64,000 nt of DNA from Oxynema aestuarii AP17 (GCF_012295525.1 NZ_CP051167.1:3269501-3333500), one strand, 5' to 3'. Positions 10,527-19,801 are shown, numbered from the stretch's first letter. The notes: generated by a model not told the origin, from the sequence alone. Program-made: numbers and translations.

Positions 10527-11084
10527 ATGAAACAGCTTTTTTACAGTGTTTTACTGGTCAGTCTGACAGGGGCGTTATTTCCTGGCGCTGTCTTGAGCTA
10601 CAGCGACATTCGCCCGTCTTCTCTTACTCCGGCTTCCCATCGGTTGAAACTGGCCCAAACGAATCAATCGAGGGCCATTAGCGAGCAGTTGTATGGCTTG
10701 TGGGAGGCTCGCGAACCCGAAAGCGGACAACTGGGACGATTTTTATTTACCTCGGACGGCCAACTGTACATTTACGAAGTTGACAGTTCCAGTGTGTACA
10801 AAGCCGAGTATCGCATCAATACGAATACCGAGCCGATGCAACTCGATCTCTTGTTTGAAGGAGAGTTGATCTTGACCATTTTCGCCCTAACTGAAACCGG
10901 TCAGTTACAGCTAGAGACTCAAGAGATCTATCCCAATAACTTTAGACCGACGGCATTTATAAATCCGGTCGCCTTCGATCGCCTCGGAGATGGAGTCGGC
11001 GAACGCAAGGAGTACGAACAGCTAATTGCGATCGAACAAGCACATATAGAAGCGACAGAAACCCTTTGGTATTGTAAAGTTTAA
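10527..11084 (+). pseudogene. 5' part of split type IV pilin-like (G/H) gene
   Basis: The reading frame opens at MKQLFYSVLL with a signal peptide (to about residue 24); an in-frame ATG at 10491 adds 12 residues. The domain that follows (LYGLWEAREPESGQLGRFLFTSDGQLYIYE, broken here into LWEAREP, FLFTSDG, YRINTNTEPMQLDL and RPTAFINP) matches the N-terminal half of secreted cyanobacterial proteins that end in a pilin-like G/H domain. The frame runs into transposon sequence after 11066 and stops at 11084. The missing C-terminal half lies 3 kb downstream at 14097-14477. The gene is therefore interrupted; a truncated secreted product could still be made. Confidence 0.8.
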
Positions 11085-11128
11085 CTGAATCCATAGTCAA
11101 GTATAATCATTCCTGTTAAGATATAACC

Positions 11129-11691
11129 ATGAAACTCTCAGACTATGCCAAAAAAGCCGGGGTGAGTTATCAAACGGCGTGGAGATGGTGGCAAAAAAGT
11201 CATCTAACGGGCTATCAACTTCGGGAACAATTATCATTACCGAAGAAGGGAAGAAGAAAACCGAGAGAATGGCCTGTATTTATGCCAGAGTCTCTAGTGC
11301 AGAAAATAAAGATCACCTTGAGCGACAAGCGGAACGGTTAAAAGATTATGCTATTGCCAGAGGCTATCAAATTTATAAAGTCGTCAAAGAAATTGGCAGT
11401 GGTTTAAATGATAATCGTCCAAAATTGGCTAAGGTTTTAACCGATTCCCATTACGATATATTGATAGTGGAGCATAAAGACCGTTTGGCGAGGTTGGGGA
11501 CAAATTACCTTGAGATCCGGTTAAAAGAGAGGGGAAAAACCGTTGAGATTGTCAATCATAGCGAGGATCGACAAGATGAATTGATGGAAGATTTAATTGC
11601 TATCATTACTTCATTCTGTTCTCGTCTTTATGGATGAAGACGCTCGAAACGGAAAACCGAAAAAATTATTGCCGAATTAAAGGAACGCTAG
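11129..11691 (+). pseudogene. tnpA: IS607 serine recombinase TnpA, frameshifted
   Basis: The first frame encodes the MerR-like DNA-binding helix (YAKKAGVSYQTAWRWW). Near 11220 the reading frame must shift to continue with SGTIIITEE and the resolvase domain (IYARVSSAENK with the catalytic serine, VVEHKDRLARLG, ITSFCSRLYG). A second lesion, TGA at 11635-11637, cuts off the last basic segment (RRSKRKTEKIIAELKER), which then runs to a normal stop at 11689. Two independent lesions make the recombinase inactive. Its stop overlaps the tnpB GTG start by one base. Confidence 0.85.
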
Positions 11692-11712
11692 TGAAATTAG
11701 TCGAAAGACATA

Positions 11713-12834
11713 TAGCAGTCCTAAATGATTCATGGAAGCTTTTTTTGTTATAATATACACGGAAGATTCTCAATATCAGACAGACCTCATGAATATCATA
11801 GACGAGCTAGATAATTTCATTGAAAATACCACAAATACCAAAGAAATGAAGAGAGCATTGGCAGCCAAAATGAAATTATCTGGTCAACCCTCTAAGAAAA
11901 TTGAAGAAATATTAAATGTTTCTTCGAGCTTCGTTAGTCAATGGAAAAATAAAGCAATTTTTGAGGGTGTTGAGAGTTTGAATCTTCAATACAAAGGAAG
12001 TAAAGGCTATCTAAAACCGGAAGAAAAAACACAAATCACTTCATGGATAAGACAACAAGAGTATTTGAGATTGTCTGACTTAAAACGATATTTGCAGCAA
12101 GAATACAACGTGATTTATTCTTCAAATCAAAGTTATTATGACTTGCTGAAAGCGGCTGGCATGAGCTGGAAAAAGTCGCAAAAAAAGAATCCAGCCAAAG
12201 ATGAAAAGCTAGTCAAAAAAAAAGAAGAAGAAATTCAAAAGAAGCTTAAGGACTGGGAAGAGGATATCAAAGCTGGAAAGCTTGCTGTGTTTATGATTGA
12301 TGAATGTCATCTTCTTTGGGGAGACGTCTTGGGTTTTGTTTGGGGAAGAAAAGATATAAGAGTCGAAATTCCCATTAAAAACCAAAAAAGTCGCCAAAGT
12401 TATTATGGCGCTTTAGATTACCAAACTCATGAATTTATTCTTCAAGAATACCCGAAAGCCGATACCGACAATACCATTCAGTTTATACAATACTTACGAG
12501 AACAAAGACCGGGACAAAAATTAGCCATTTTTTGGGATGGTGCCAGGTATCACGACTCTCAACAATTTCGAGATTTTTTAAAAGAGCTAAATGAAGGCTT
12601 AGAAGAAGATGAATGGTTGATTACTTGTACGAAGTTTGCTCCGAATGCTCCCGAGCAAAATCCAGTTGAAGATATTTGGCTGCAAACTAAAAATTTCTTG
12701 AGAACATTTTATTTTTTATGTGATTCATTTAAAAGAGTTAAAGAGCTATTCAAGATATTTGCTGATGGCCAAGTTTTTGATTTCCCTAAGCTATATTCTT
12801 ATGGATTTTTGCCACAAATGACTTAGGATTGCTA
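11713..12834 (+). mobile_element. IS630-family element nested in tnpB
   Basis: The element is 1122 bases and is flanked by a duplicated TA (11711-11712 and 12835-12836), the classical IS630/Tc1 target. Its imperfect terminal inverted repeats are TAGCAGTCCTAAATGATT at the left and, read inward from the right, TAGCAATCCTAAGTCATT. Removing the element plus one TA restores the tnpB frame exactly. Confidence 0.9.
11789..12826 (+). CDS. IS630-family DDE transposase
   Basis: The 345-residue product has an N-terminal helix-turn-helix region (KKIEEILNVSSSFVSQWKNK), a winged-helix segment, and the IS630 catalytic triad: D in FMIDECHLLWGD, D in IFWDGARYHDS, E in APEQNPVEDIWLQ. No frameshift or stop is seen, so the gene looks functional. 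An upstream in-frame ATG at 11732 exists, but a TATAAT box lies at 11749-11754 inside that stretch, which favours the start at 11789. Base composition is much more AT-rich than the surrounding chromosome and HIP1 octamers are absent, in keeping with recent arrival. Confidence 0.9.
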   Translation: MNIIDELDNFIENTTNTKEMKRALAAKMKLSGQPSKKIEEILNVSSSFVSQWKNKAIFEGVESLNLQYKGSKGYLKPEEKTQITSWIRQQEYLRLSDLKRYLQQEYNVIYSSNQSYYDLLKAAGMSWKKSQKKNPAKDEKLVKKKEEEIQKKLKDWEEDIKAGKLAVFMIDECHLLWGDVLGFVWGRKDIRVEIPIKNQKSRQSYYGALDYQTHEFILQEYPKADTDNTIQFIQYLREQRPGQKLAIFWDGARYHDSQQFRDFLKELNEGLEEDEWLITCTKFAPNAPEQNPVEDIWLQTKNFLRTFYFLCDSFKRVKELFKIFADGQVFDFPKLYSYGFLPQMT

Positions 12835-14096
12835 TATAATCAAAAAAGGTCATAGGTTTTGGGATGAGATCGATGAGTTATCATGGCATTCCAAAAATCT
12901 CTACAATGCGGCTAATTATCTAATCCGTCAAAACTTTATTTATGGTCATGGTTACTTAAACTATAACCGGATGGATAAATTAATGCAGAAGACGGAGTAA
13001 TATCGCGCTTTACCAGCTAAAGTCTCTCAACAGGTGTTACGAGGATTAGACAAAAACTGGCAATCCTTTTTTGCCGCCAATCAAGCCTACAAAGTCAACA
13101 AGGAGAAGTTTTTAGTCAACCCGAAAATCCCCAAATATAAAAACACTCAGAAAGGTCGTCAATTATTGGTGTACGTGAAACAGGCTCTAAGTAAAGTGGC
13201 TTTAAAAAAAGGTAAAATCAAATGCTCAAAAACCCAAATAGAGTTGGAGACTTCTGTAGCCGAAAAAGTAGTGGAGGTGAGAATCGTTCCTCGATGCGAT
13301 TGTTATATCATTGAGGTCATTTATGAAGAAGTAGAACCAACATTGAAATCCAATGAATGGGTCGCTAGTGTGGATTTAGGTGTAGATGTTTTAATGGCTG
13401 TAACTTCTAATCAACCGGACTTTGTTCCTCTGTTGATAAATGGCAGACCCTTAAAAAGCCTGAATCAATTCTACAATAAACGAAAAGCCTTTCTCCAATC
13501 CCAATTAAAAGGAAATCGACCCACCTCTAAAAGAATCCAGCGTCTGACTCGATGCCGAAATCAAAAAGTGGAGAACTATCTCCATCGAGCCAGCCGTTAT
13601 CTGGTCAATCTACTCGTTAACCGAAATATCACCACCTTAGTGATTGGCAAAAATGAAGGTTGGAAACAAAATGCCAAGATGGGGAAAGTGAACAACCAAA
13701 AATTTGTGGGGATTCCTTTCAACCGTCTGATTGAAATGTTGACTTATAAATGTCAATTACTAGGGATTAAAGTGGCGATCGCTGAAGAGAGTTATACGAG
13801 TCAGTCGAACTTTTTCAACTTAGATCCGCTTCCGGTTTATGGAGAAACGGTAAAAGTTCCTAAGTTTACGGGAAAAAGAATTAAAAGAGGTCTTTACCGG
13901 ACTGATACAGGATTATTGTGTCAAGCGGATATCTTAGGCTCCTATAATATCTTAAGAAAAGCATTCCCAAATGCCTTTATGGGCTATGGGATAGAGAGGT
14001 GCGTAGTTCACCCAAGGAGAATTAATCTCTCGAAGCCAAAATGAAGGGGATTTTTGAAATAGAATCCATGTCTTATTTATATCTGACTATATTTTG

Positions 14097-14477
14097 GTTA
14101 ACTATCTCAATACGCTGCAAATCGATTATTATTCCGCCAATAATAAATTTGCAACGGCGATCGCCGATCTCGATGGGGAACTGCCACAGGAAACGGAGAA
14201 TTACCGCTATCAAATCGACATCGGAGATAACGATCGCAGCGTACTGCTGACCGGGACGGCGAAACAAGCCAACTTTAAAAGTTATACGGTTCTGCTGTTT
14301 ATCGATAACTTCGACACCGAGCGGGGAGAACATGCCTTTAATTTCAGCACCTGTGTCACCGAACAACCCTCAATGACAGCTCCCGGAAGGCCCCTGGTCA
14401 TTCCTCGGGAGAATCCCACCCTAGAACCGAGTGAAATTCAGTGTCCGGAAGGTTCTGAATATTTGTATGGCTTCTGA
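14097..14477 (+). pseudogene. 3' part of split type IV pilin-like (G/H) gene
   Basis: This fragment begins VNYLNTLQIDYYSANNKF and continues with TENYRYQI, AKQANFKSYTVLLF, TEQPSMTAPGRP and IQCPEGS. This is the signature of the pilin-like G/H domain, in which a helix carrying AQQAYY-like residues precedes a small beta sheet. It has no start codon or signal peptide of its own apart from a TTG at 14094 created at the transposon edge. It is the continuation of the gene beginning at 10527. Confidence 0.82.
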
Positions 14478-14717
14478 CGAAACAGTGCAAAAAACCCGAG
14501 CGACTCGAACTTACGTTCGTCCCCACTGTGGTTGGGTTACCAACCGCGTCCTTCAAGTGGGACGGAGTAAGGTGGGGCGCAGACAAATTCACCCATTGGG
14601 AGAGATTCCTGTCTCCAGCCCCCTAGCTTCAGACCCGGGAGAACGTCAAGTTTAGCAAAGCGCGATCGCCGATAAATCGCCGATAATAACAACGTCAATC
14701 CATTTACCGATCGTTCG

Positions 14718-15392
14718 ATGACTTCCAATCGTGCAGTAGTGACCGCGACCCCGAGTTTTATTTCGCCGATTTTGCCGTCGAACTTCATGCAAGAGGCGAC
14801 GGGGGGCGATCGCCCCTTGAAATTGGGCATCCTAGCGTCCGGAAGCGGCAGTAATTTTGAAGCGATCGCCGAAGCCATTGCCTCGGGAGAACTCAACGCC
14901 CAAATTCAAGTCGTCATCTACAACAACCCCGGCGCCAAAGTCTGCGATCGCGCCCGACGCTGGAACGTCCCGGCAGTGTTTCACGACCATCGCCAATACA
15001 AACGCCGTCAGTTAGACGCCCAAATCGTCGCCACTTTGCAAGAATATGACGTCGAATGGGTCATCATGGCAGGGTGGATGCGAATCGTAACGGAGGTCTT
15101 GATCGACCAATTTCCCAATCGCGTCTTAAACATCCATCCCAGTTTGTTACCCAGTTTCCGAGGAGCCCGCGCCGTCGAAGATGCCTTGCAAGCGCGAGTG
15201 AAAATCACCGGATGCACCGTTCACATCGCCGCCTTAGAAGTCGATAGCGGACCGATTTTGATGCAAGCTGCCGTCCCCGTGATGCCGGACGATACCCCAG
15301 AAACCTTACACGCGCGCATTCAAGTCGAAGAACACCGGATCTACCCGCGCGCGATCGCCCTGGCGGCCCAACAGGCGAAAAACAGCCCTTGA
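14718..15392 (+). CDS. purN: Phosphoribosylglycinamide formyltransferase
   Basis: PurN transfers a formyl group from 10-formyl-tetrahydrofolate to glycinamide ribonucleotide, the third step of purine synthesis. The 224-residue protein has about 35 extra N-terminal residues before the catalytic domain (LGILASGSGSNFEAI), the conserved active-site strand NIHPSLLPSFRG containing the catalytic Asn-His pair, and the downstream Asp in ALEVDSGPIL. It converges with the CPBP protease gene, with only four bases between stop codons. Confidence 0.95.
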   Translation: MTSNRAVVTATPSFISPILPSNFMQEATGGDRPLKLGILASGSGSNFEAIAEAIASGELNAQIQVVIYNNPGAKVCDRARRWNVPAVFHDHRQYKRRQLDAQIVATLQEYDVEWVIMAGWMRIVTEVLIDQFPNRVLNIHPSLLPSFRGARAVEDALQARVKITGCTVHIAALEVDSGPILMQAAVPVMPDDTPETLHARIQVEEHRIYPRAIALAAQQAKNSP

Positions 15393-15396
15393 ACCC

Positions 15397-16002
15397 CTAA
15401 GAAAACCGATTGTCGCTATCTTGCAACTGGCCGAACTTCCACAAAATGCTCGAAATCAAATTCGTGAGAACGTGAGCGACAATCGGCACCAGTAAATTTC
15501 CGGTCAACAACGCACTGCCTCCGAGTACTAAGCCGACAATGGTCGCCCAAACCATGTACGGCCACTGCTGGAGGCTACTCAAATGTAAAATTCCAAAGCA
15601 AATACTCGTCACGATCAGGCCATTCGCATTCAACCCGATCGCAGGTAAAAGAACTCCGCGAAATAGCAATTCTTCACTCAAACCCGGCAGCAATCCCAAC
15701 CAAATTAAATCCGGCCAAATGAGCGGATCGAGGACAATTTTTAAATAGAAATCGGCACAACGGCGATAATCGGGCCAGAGTCGATAGACGATCGCACTGG
15801 TTCCGCTAATCCCCAAACCGACCGCCACCCCTTGGGCGATCGCCTGTCCGCCGAATTGCCAGGGCAGGCGAAATCCACTACTGAAATACAGCCACAGCTT
15901 GGCAACGACGAGCAGCAGAATCGCCGTTACTGCCATCGCCACGAGGACTTGTACTCGGGTAAGCGGTTCGATTTCGGGATTAGTAGGACGTTTTTCGGAC
16001 AC
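15397..16002 (-). CDS. CPBP family intramembrane metalloprotease
   Basis: The 201-residue membrane protein has about six hydrophobic segments. It carries the three family motifs: SEELLFRG (EExxxR), FGILHLSS (FxxxH) and HVLTNL (HxxxN), all needed for the zinc-dependent glutamic protease site shared with Rce1. In bacteria these enzymes act in bacteriocin immunity, membrane protein trimming or phycobilisome/thylakoid quality control, and this copy gives no hint which. A heptamer repeat array lies directly upstream of its start. Confidence 0.88.
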   Translation of the reverse strand: MSEKRPTNPEIEPLTRVQVLVAMAVTAILLLVVAKLWLYFSSGFRLPWQFGGQAIAQGVAVGLGISGTSAIVYRLWPDYRRCADFYLKIVLDPLIWPDLIWLGLLPGLSEELLFRGVLLPAIGLNANGLIVTSICFGILHLSSLQQWPYMVWATIVGLVLGGSALLTGNLLVPIVAHVLTNLISSILWKFGQLQDSDNRFS

Positions 16003-16016
16003 AATAAATGGGAATT

Positions 16017-16070
16017 TTAGAGTTTAGAGTTTGGATTTTAGAGTTTAGAGTTTAGAGTTTAGAGTTTAGA
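16017..16070. repeat. Heptamer array TAGAGTT
   Basis: About seven tandem copies of TTTAGAG, one degenerate, lie between the CPBP protease gene and the DUF3326 gene. It is the longest and cleanest of the four such arrays in the window. Confidence 0.85.
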
Positions 16071-17167
16071 TGTCCCTTTCTGACTCGCAAGTTCTCCCCC
16101 CCTCTCTCCCGACACTCCCCGATCGCCCCAAGCTGCGGCGTTAACGAGATCGGGCTGACCCCCGCACGGTGGGCGGCGATCGCGCCGATCGCTTCTAAAT
16201 ACGAGTTCACCGTCAGTGCAGAAATTCCTAAATCTGCCGGGGTCACCTGCATCCGGGTTTCGTTATCTCTCACGGCGATAATTTGCGATCGCGACTGACT
16301 CAAACTTAACACGGCACTACTCCCCGCCGCCGTCGCCGGAATAATCACCGCATCGACTTGTTCGGCCCAAATATCCGACGAGGGCGATCGCCCCTGCAGA
16401 CTCGTGACGAATTGGGGCGCCCGACTCAATCCCGCCAGCACGCAAGGGAGAAAAGTATAGCCGATTTCCTCCGCCGCCGATCGCGGTGAAATTGACGGAT
16501 CCAACGGTAACGGCTGTAACGCGGGGGCGTGGGCGCACGGGATCTGAAATTCCCTAACCACTAAGTGACTGATTAACGCTTCCGCCCCCGCCAGAGGATC
16601 GACACCGGACCCGTGGCGGTAGTTTTGCAAAGCTTCGCTGCCTTCGTCGTCGGGAAAGCGCGCCACGACGGCGATCGCCTCCGCCCCACACTCGACAATT
16701 GCCCGGTTCGCCGCCCGCAGCAAACTATCGGGATGGGCGATCGTCCCCCAACTGGCCCCCGAACTAGCCGTTTGTAACGTTACCTGTAACGGGGTATCGG
16801 TGACCACGTAATCGGTCAAATCGAGGCCGAGGGTGGCCCGGGCGGCGTCGGCAGCTTGTAGGTGTCGCCAGCGCAATTCCGGTTCGATCGCGCGATCGAG
16901 AATCAGGGTAATGCGATTGCGATCGCGCGGTCGCAGACCCCACGATCCCGAGGCGAAGCGATCGAGGGCATAGCCTTCGACGTAAAATCCATTGGACAAC
17001 GGCCAATATAACTGAGCGCCATTGAGGACGTTGGGATGGGTAATCAAGCGGTCTACCACAGAGGCGATCGCCCGGGCGACGGGCAACGCATCTCCGGCAT
17101 AACCGCCAATCGAGGCCCCGATTCCCGTAGGAACGATCAAAACGGCAGTATAGGGCTTAGAGGTCAT
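16052..17167 (-). CDS. DUF3326 domain protein
   Basis: From MTSKPYTAVLIVPTGIGASIGG the protein has 371 residues; an upstream in-frame start at 17221 adds 18 residues with no conservation I recognise. DUF3326 proteins occur through the cyanobacteria and plastids as single-copy, soluble proteins of unknown function. Visible conserved blocks are GIGASIGGYAGD, THPNVLNGAQLYWP and EGYALDRF. The C-terminus is covered by the heptamer array at 16052-16070, so its last residues derive from repeat sequence. Confidence 0.82.
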   Translation of the reverse strand: MTSKPYTAVLIVPTGIGASIGGYAGDALPVARAIASVVDRLITHPNVLNGAQLYWPLSNGFYVEGYALDRFASGSWGLRPRDRNRITLILDRAIEPELRWRHLQAADAARATLGLDLTDYVVTDTPLQVTLQTASSGASWGTIAHPDSLLRAANRAIVECGAEAIAVVARFPDDEGSEALQNYRHGSGVDPLAGAEALISHLVVREFQIPCAHAPALQPLPLDPSISPRSAAEEIGYTFLPCVLAGLSRAPQFVTSLQGRSPSSDIWAEQVDAVIIPATAAGSSAVLSLSQSRSQIIAVRDNETRMQVTPADLGISALTVNSYLEAIGAIAAHRAGVSPISLTPQLGAIGECRERGGENLRVRKGHLNSKL

Positions 17168-17265
17168 GACGGGGCAACATGAGGGAGTGGCGAGAGGCGA
17201 TCGAAGCCAACACAAACCCACCCGCCCGGGCGGGTTGGAGAGTTGAGATCGGTTTCAAGGGACTC

Positions 17266-17302
17266 AAGTCCCCTTTTTTCCGGGGATTTAGGGGGATTCT
17301 CC
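17266..17302. repeat. Dispersed GGGGGATTTAGGGGGA repeat
   Basis: A short imperfect palindrome with AGTCCCCTTTTTTCC facing GGGGATTTAGGGGGA. Related copies occur at 23200-23301, 32468-32512, 47862-47905 and 54775-54818. A separate 16-base palindrome, ACCCGCCCGGGCGGGT, lies at 17220-17235. Confidence 0.7.
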
Positions 17303-17346
17303 GTACTTGAGAACCCCTCGAACAACACAATTTCGCGCGATCGCGC

Positions 17347-17523
17347 TCAATCTTCTTGAGTGACCACCGCTTCGACGCGGACAACTTCGCGTTCTTTGTC
17401 CACTTCAGAAACCGCCCAGCGCAACGGTTCGCCGCGCTTTTCCAACTCTTTCTCGATCGCCTTGGGCAATTCGGCAGGCGATTCGGTCAAATCAATTTCC
17501 GCACTAATAAAATGAGTGGTCAC
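17347..17523 (-). CDS. Small conserved cyanobacterial protein (GTG start)
   Basis: This 58-residue protein begins with GTG, preceded by GGAG nine bases upstream. The sequence VTTHFISAEIDLTESP, KAIEKELEKRGEPLRWA and VRVEAVVTQED is acidic, soluble and probably a compact alpha/beta fold. I recall near-identical small proteins in many cyanobacteria but no function. It follows the ferredoxin gene on the same strand with a 95-base gap. Confidence 0.75.
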   Translation of the reverse strand: MTTHFISAEIDLTESPAELPKAIEKELEKRGEPLRWAVSEVDKEREVVRVEAVVTQED

Positions 17524-17618
17524 GAGCTTTACTCCACTAAACTCAATATCGATTCAATCCGCAGTTTGGAGGCAATCGGGCGATCGTCGAAACCACTTCA
17601 GCCCATTGCAACCCCAGC

Positions 17619-17945
17619 TTAAGACGGCGCCCCAAACTGGCGATCGTACACTTCGTCCTCTTTCTCCGTCTCCACCTTAAGATTGGAGCGCGGATAAGAC
17701 ACACAAAGCAGCACGTAACCCTCATCTTGCAATTCCGGTCCGAGACCCATTCCCTCGCTTTGATCGACGCTTCCCTCGCCGACGATCTTCGCCGCACAGG
17801 TCGTACACACCCCCGAATTACAAGAACTCGGCAATTCCATCAATCCCGCGTCGTAAGCCGCACTGAGGATCGTTTGATCTTCAGGAATTTCAAGGGTGTG
17901 GGTCTTTCCTTGATGTTGAATCTCGACAGTGTATGTTTTAGCCAT
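17619..17945 (-). CDS. Plant-type [2Fe-2S] ferredoxin
   Basis: The 108-residue protein has the plant-type cluster motif CNSGVCTTC plus a fourth cysteine in YVLLCVSYP. It is about ten residues longer than the main photosynthetic ferredoxin PetF, with a C-terminal tail (EKEDEVYDRQFGAPS), and the usual CRAGACSTC motif is altered. It is thus probably a minor isoform with a more specialised partner rather than the main electron carrier of photosystem I. The small conserved gene downstream is on the same strand. Confidence 0.92.
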   Translation of the reverse strand: MAKTYTVEIQHQGKTHTLEIPEDQTILSAAYDAGLMELPSSCNSGVCTTCAAKIVGEGSVDQSEGMGLGPELQDEGYVLLCVSYPRSNLKVETEKEDEVYDRQFGAPS

Positions 17946-18097
17946 CTTCCCAGTATTTTGCGCGATTGCGGGTTACATCGACGATTTAGCAAGTCGAGAG
18001 GCGATCGCCCCCGACGGGCGACCCTTGCCAAATCGGCAAACAGAGACCCTGCGACAGGTAACCCGGTTCGGACTGGCTTATTTTAACTGTTCTGCGG

Positions 18098-19279
18098 TCA
18101 ATCTTGAATATCAATTTCTCGTGGGGGCAAGATCGGTTCTTCACTCGGTGTTTTGCGTCCGCTTTGCAAGTAATCCTTGTAAAGATAGACAAAAATGCGG
18201 CTGAGCTCTTTTTTAGAGAGGGTTTCGCCGCGCCATTGAGCTTTCATGTAGACTTTGAGTAATTCGATATAGGCCAACCCCAACGCCAGGGTGAGCGAGG
18301 CGGCAGTAGAGGCGGAAATCGCCCCGCCGATGAGGGTTCCGGCCCCGGGCAGGAATTTAACCAAATTACCGACAATCGATCGCCCGATCGCCGTCGCCCC
18401 GGTGGTTCCCGCGATCGCCGTCAGCAAGGTCGCAATGAAGCCGCGATCGAAGGGTAACCCGAAAATCGCCGTAATATGACCGAGCATCACCGTCTGAACT
18501 CCCATCAGTAGCGGCGCGTCGGAAAAAGGAATCGGCGAGGCGCCCACGACGGCGGAACTGGCAACGTAACCGGAGAGATATTTAAAAGCACCTTTGGCTT
18601 TGAGGTTGACACTGGCAATTTGTTCGCGAATAAACGCTTCGCGGGCGCATTCCGGCAGCAGGTCGAAGGTAATTTCCACGAGGCGATCGAGTCCGTGGGG
18701 TTGCACGGCGGGAAAGTCATCGTGAACCTCTTTCGCTTCTGCCAGGACCGGGACCACCTGGGTGACGGGCAAGTTCATCGCTTCTAAGGTTTGGATAAAC
18801 TCGCTACGCTTTTGCGTCGTCGTCTGAGTGACGACGAGAATCACGGGAATATCTTTCAGTTCGAGTAATTTGAGCCAGTTTTCCTCTTTGTGCTCGAAAC
18901 GGCGACTTTCGTAGTTAATGCAATACCAAATGACGTGGATATGTTCTTTAGGATCGAGCAGGCGCCGGGAATCGATCAGTTCCGAGACTTCCAGGGTCAT
19001 GCGTTCGATCTGTTCGTCGGACAGTTCCAATCCGGGAGTATCGTAGACGGCGATCGGACAGGGAGATTTGGTATATTGCCGAATTCCCTGGGTAATCGGT
19101 CGTCCGACCCCAGTTTCGGCCAATTTCTCTCGAAAAACGGCATTAATTAGCGTACTTTTGCCGACGCCCGTTTTACCGATCGCCAGAACATTGCACTGAC
19201 CCAGTTCGGTTTCCGCTTCGCGATAGCCATCGCCAAATTGTGACACGAGTTCGTCCAGGGAATAGTCTTTCTCCACCAT
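18098..19279 (-). CDS. Era-like GTPase with DUF697 membrane domain
   Basis: The 393-residue protein has an N-terminal GTPase domain (G1 GKTGVGKST near residue 35; G3 DTPG near 99) and a C-terminal hydrophobic DUF697/YcjF-like region with glycine- and alanine-rich helices from about 240 to 345. The usual G4 motif NKxD is replaced by TQTT in VVTQTTTQK, which could weaken guanine specificity. Such proteins are membrane-associated and of unknown function in cyanobacteria. It is a single-gene unit. Confidence 0.85.
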   Translation of the reverse strand: MVEKDYSLDELVSQFGDGYREAETELGQCNVLAIGKTGVGKSTLINAVFREKLAETGVGRPITQGIRQYTKSPCPIAVYDTPGLELSDEQIERMTLEVSELIDSRRLLDPKEHIHVIWYCINYESRRFEHKEENWLKLLELKDIPVILVVTQTTTQKRSEFIQTLEAMNLPVTQVVPVLAEAKEVHDDFPAVQPHGLDRLVEITFDLLPECAREAFIREQIASVNLKAKGAFKYLSGYVASSAVVGASPIPFSDAPLLMGVQTVMLGHITAIFGLPFDRGFIATLLTAIAGTTGATAIGRSIVGNLVKFLPGAGTLIGGAISASTAASLTLALGLAYIELLKVYMKAQWRGETLSKKELSRIFVYLYKDYLQSGRKTPSEEPILPPREIDIQD

Positions 19280-19801
19280 TGAGCCATCTCCAGACTCGTT
19301 GCGATCGTTAGTTTTCCTCGTTCTCTAGTCTAGACTGGCAACCCCTCTTTTCTCCCCTTTTCTCTCCTTTTCTCTCTCGGACGGGTCTCGGTTTCACCGT
19401 CGGTTCGCCCCCGATCGCCTCCCCCCGCCAAGAGGAGCCTGGAAAATGGCTATAATCTTGCGAGAGGATTTTATCTGGAGTGTTTTTAAAGTCTTTTCAA
19501 GCGATCGGTCGAGCTTCTTTTTTTGTTAATTCATCTTCAACTCGTCTAAGTCATTCTCAAGTTATTCTAAATTTAGATATTTTTTTATTTGTTTTGAACA
19601 ATAACAAGTTTAGAGAAATTCCTCAATTGAGCTGTGTTTCTCTACCTTAAAACCTTAAAACCAGTAACATCCTTCGGCTCCCCTCGGGAACACTTGCTCC
19701 CGACTTGGGTTAAATTATTTAAGAATGCTATTTTTGAAAAAATCTTCATTCGAGCAACCATAAAAACTAGATTTTCAATCTTTTTATAACCAGCGCGATC
19801 G
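19280..19801. other. Spacer between divergent GTPase and WD40 genes
   Basis: This 522-base region is unusually AT-rich from about 19500 onward, with T-runs and no HIP1 octamer in its middle. I see no gene or RNA. It must hold promoters for both divergent neighbours. Confidence 0.5.

Larger units (their letters stand above)
11691..14044 (+). pseudogene. tnpB: IS607-associated TnpB, interrupted and nonsense-mutated
   Basis: Translation begins with VKLVERHI at 11691 and is cut after 11712 by the nested IS630 element. It resumes in frame at 12837 (IKKGHRFWDEIDEL), meets TAA at 12998-13000 where a glutamine codon CAA is the likely ancestor, and then stays open to 14044. The downstream part holds the RuvC-like first aspartate (SVDLGVDVLM), the glutamate strand (VIGKNEGWKQ), AEESYTSQSN and a final aspartate in LCQADILGSYNIL. 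TnpB is an RNA-guided nuclease that favours element retention. This copy cannot be made intact, although an internal fragment of 336 residues from 13034 is open. Confidence 0.87.
11067..14096 (+). mobile_element. Degenerate IS607-family element with nested IS630
   Basis: The element has the IS607 arrangement: a serine-recombinase tnpA followed by tnpB, overlapping at TAGTG. Without the nested IS630 it is about 1.9 kb, normal for the family. The ends are estimated from the host gene: joining CTT (11066) to GTT (14097) restores one pilin-like frame. There are no terminal inverted repeats, as expected for IS607. Both genes carry inactivating changes. Confidence 0.75.

Noticed and set aside
14480-14717. 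Possible tRNA
   Set aside because: Sequences such as CGAACTTACGTTCG looked like a T-arm, but no acceptor stem or anticodon arm could be built.
14397-14896. Possible reverse-strand gene between the pilin-like fragment and purN
   Set aside because: It overlaps purN coding sequence and has no family features.
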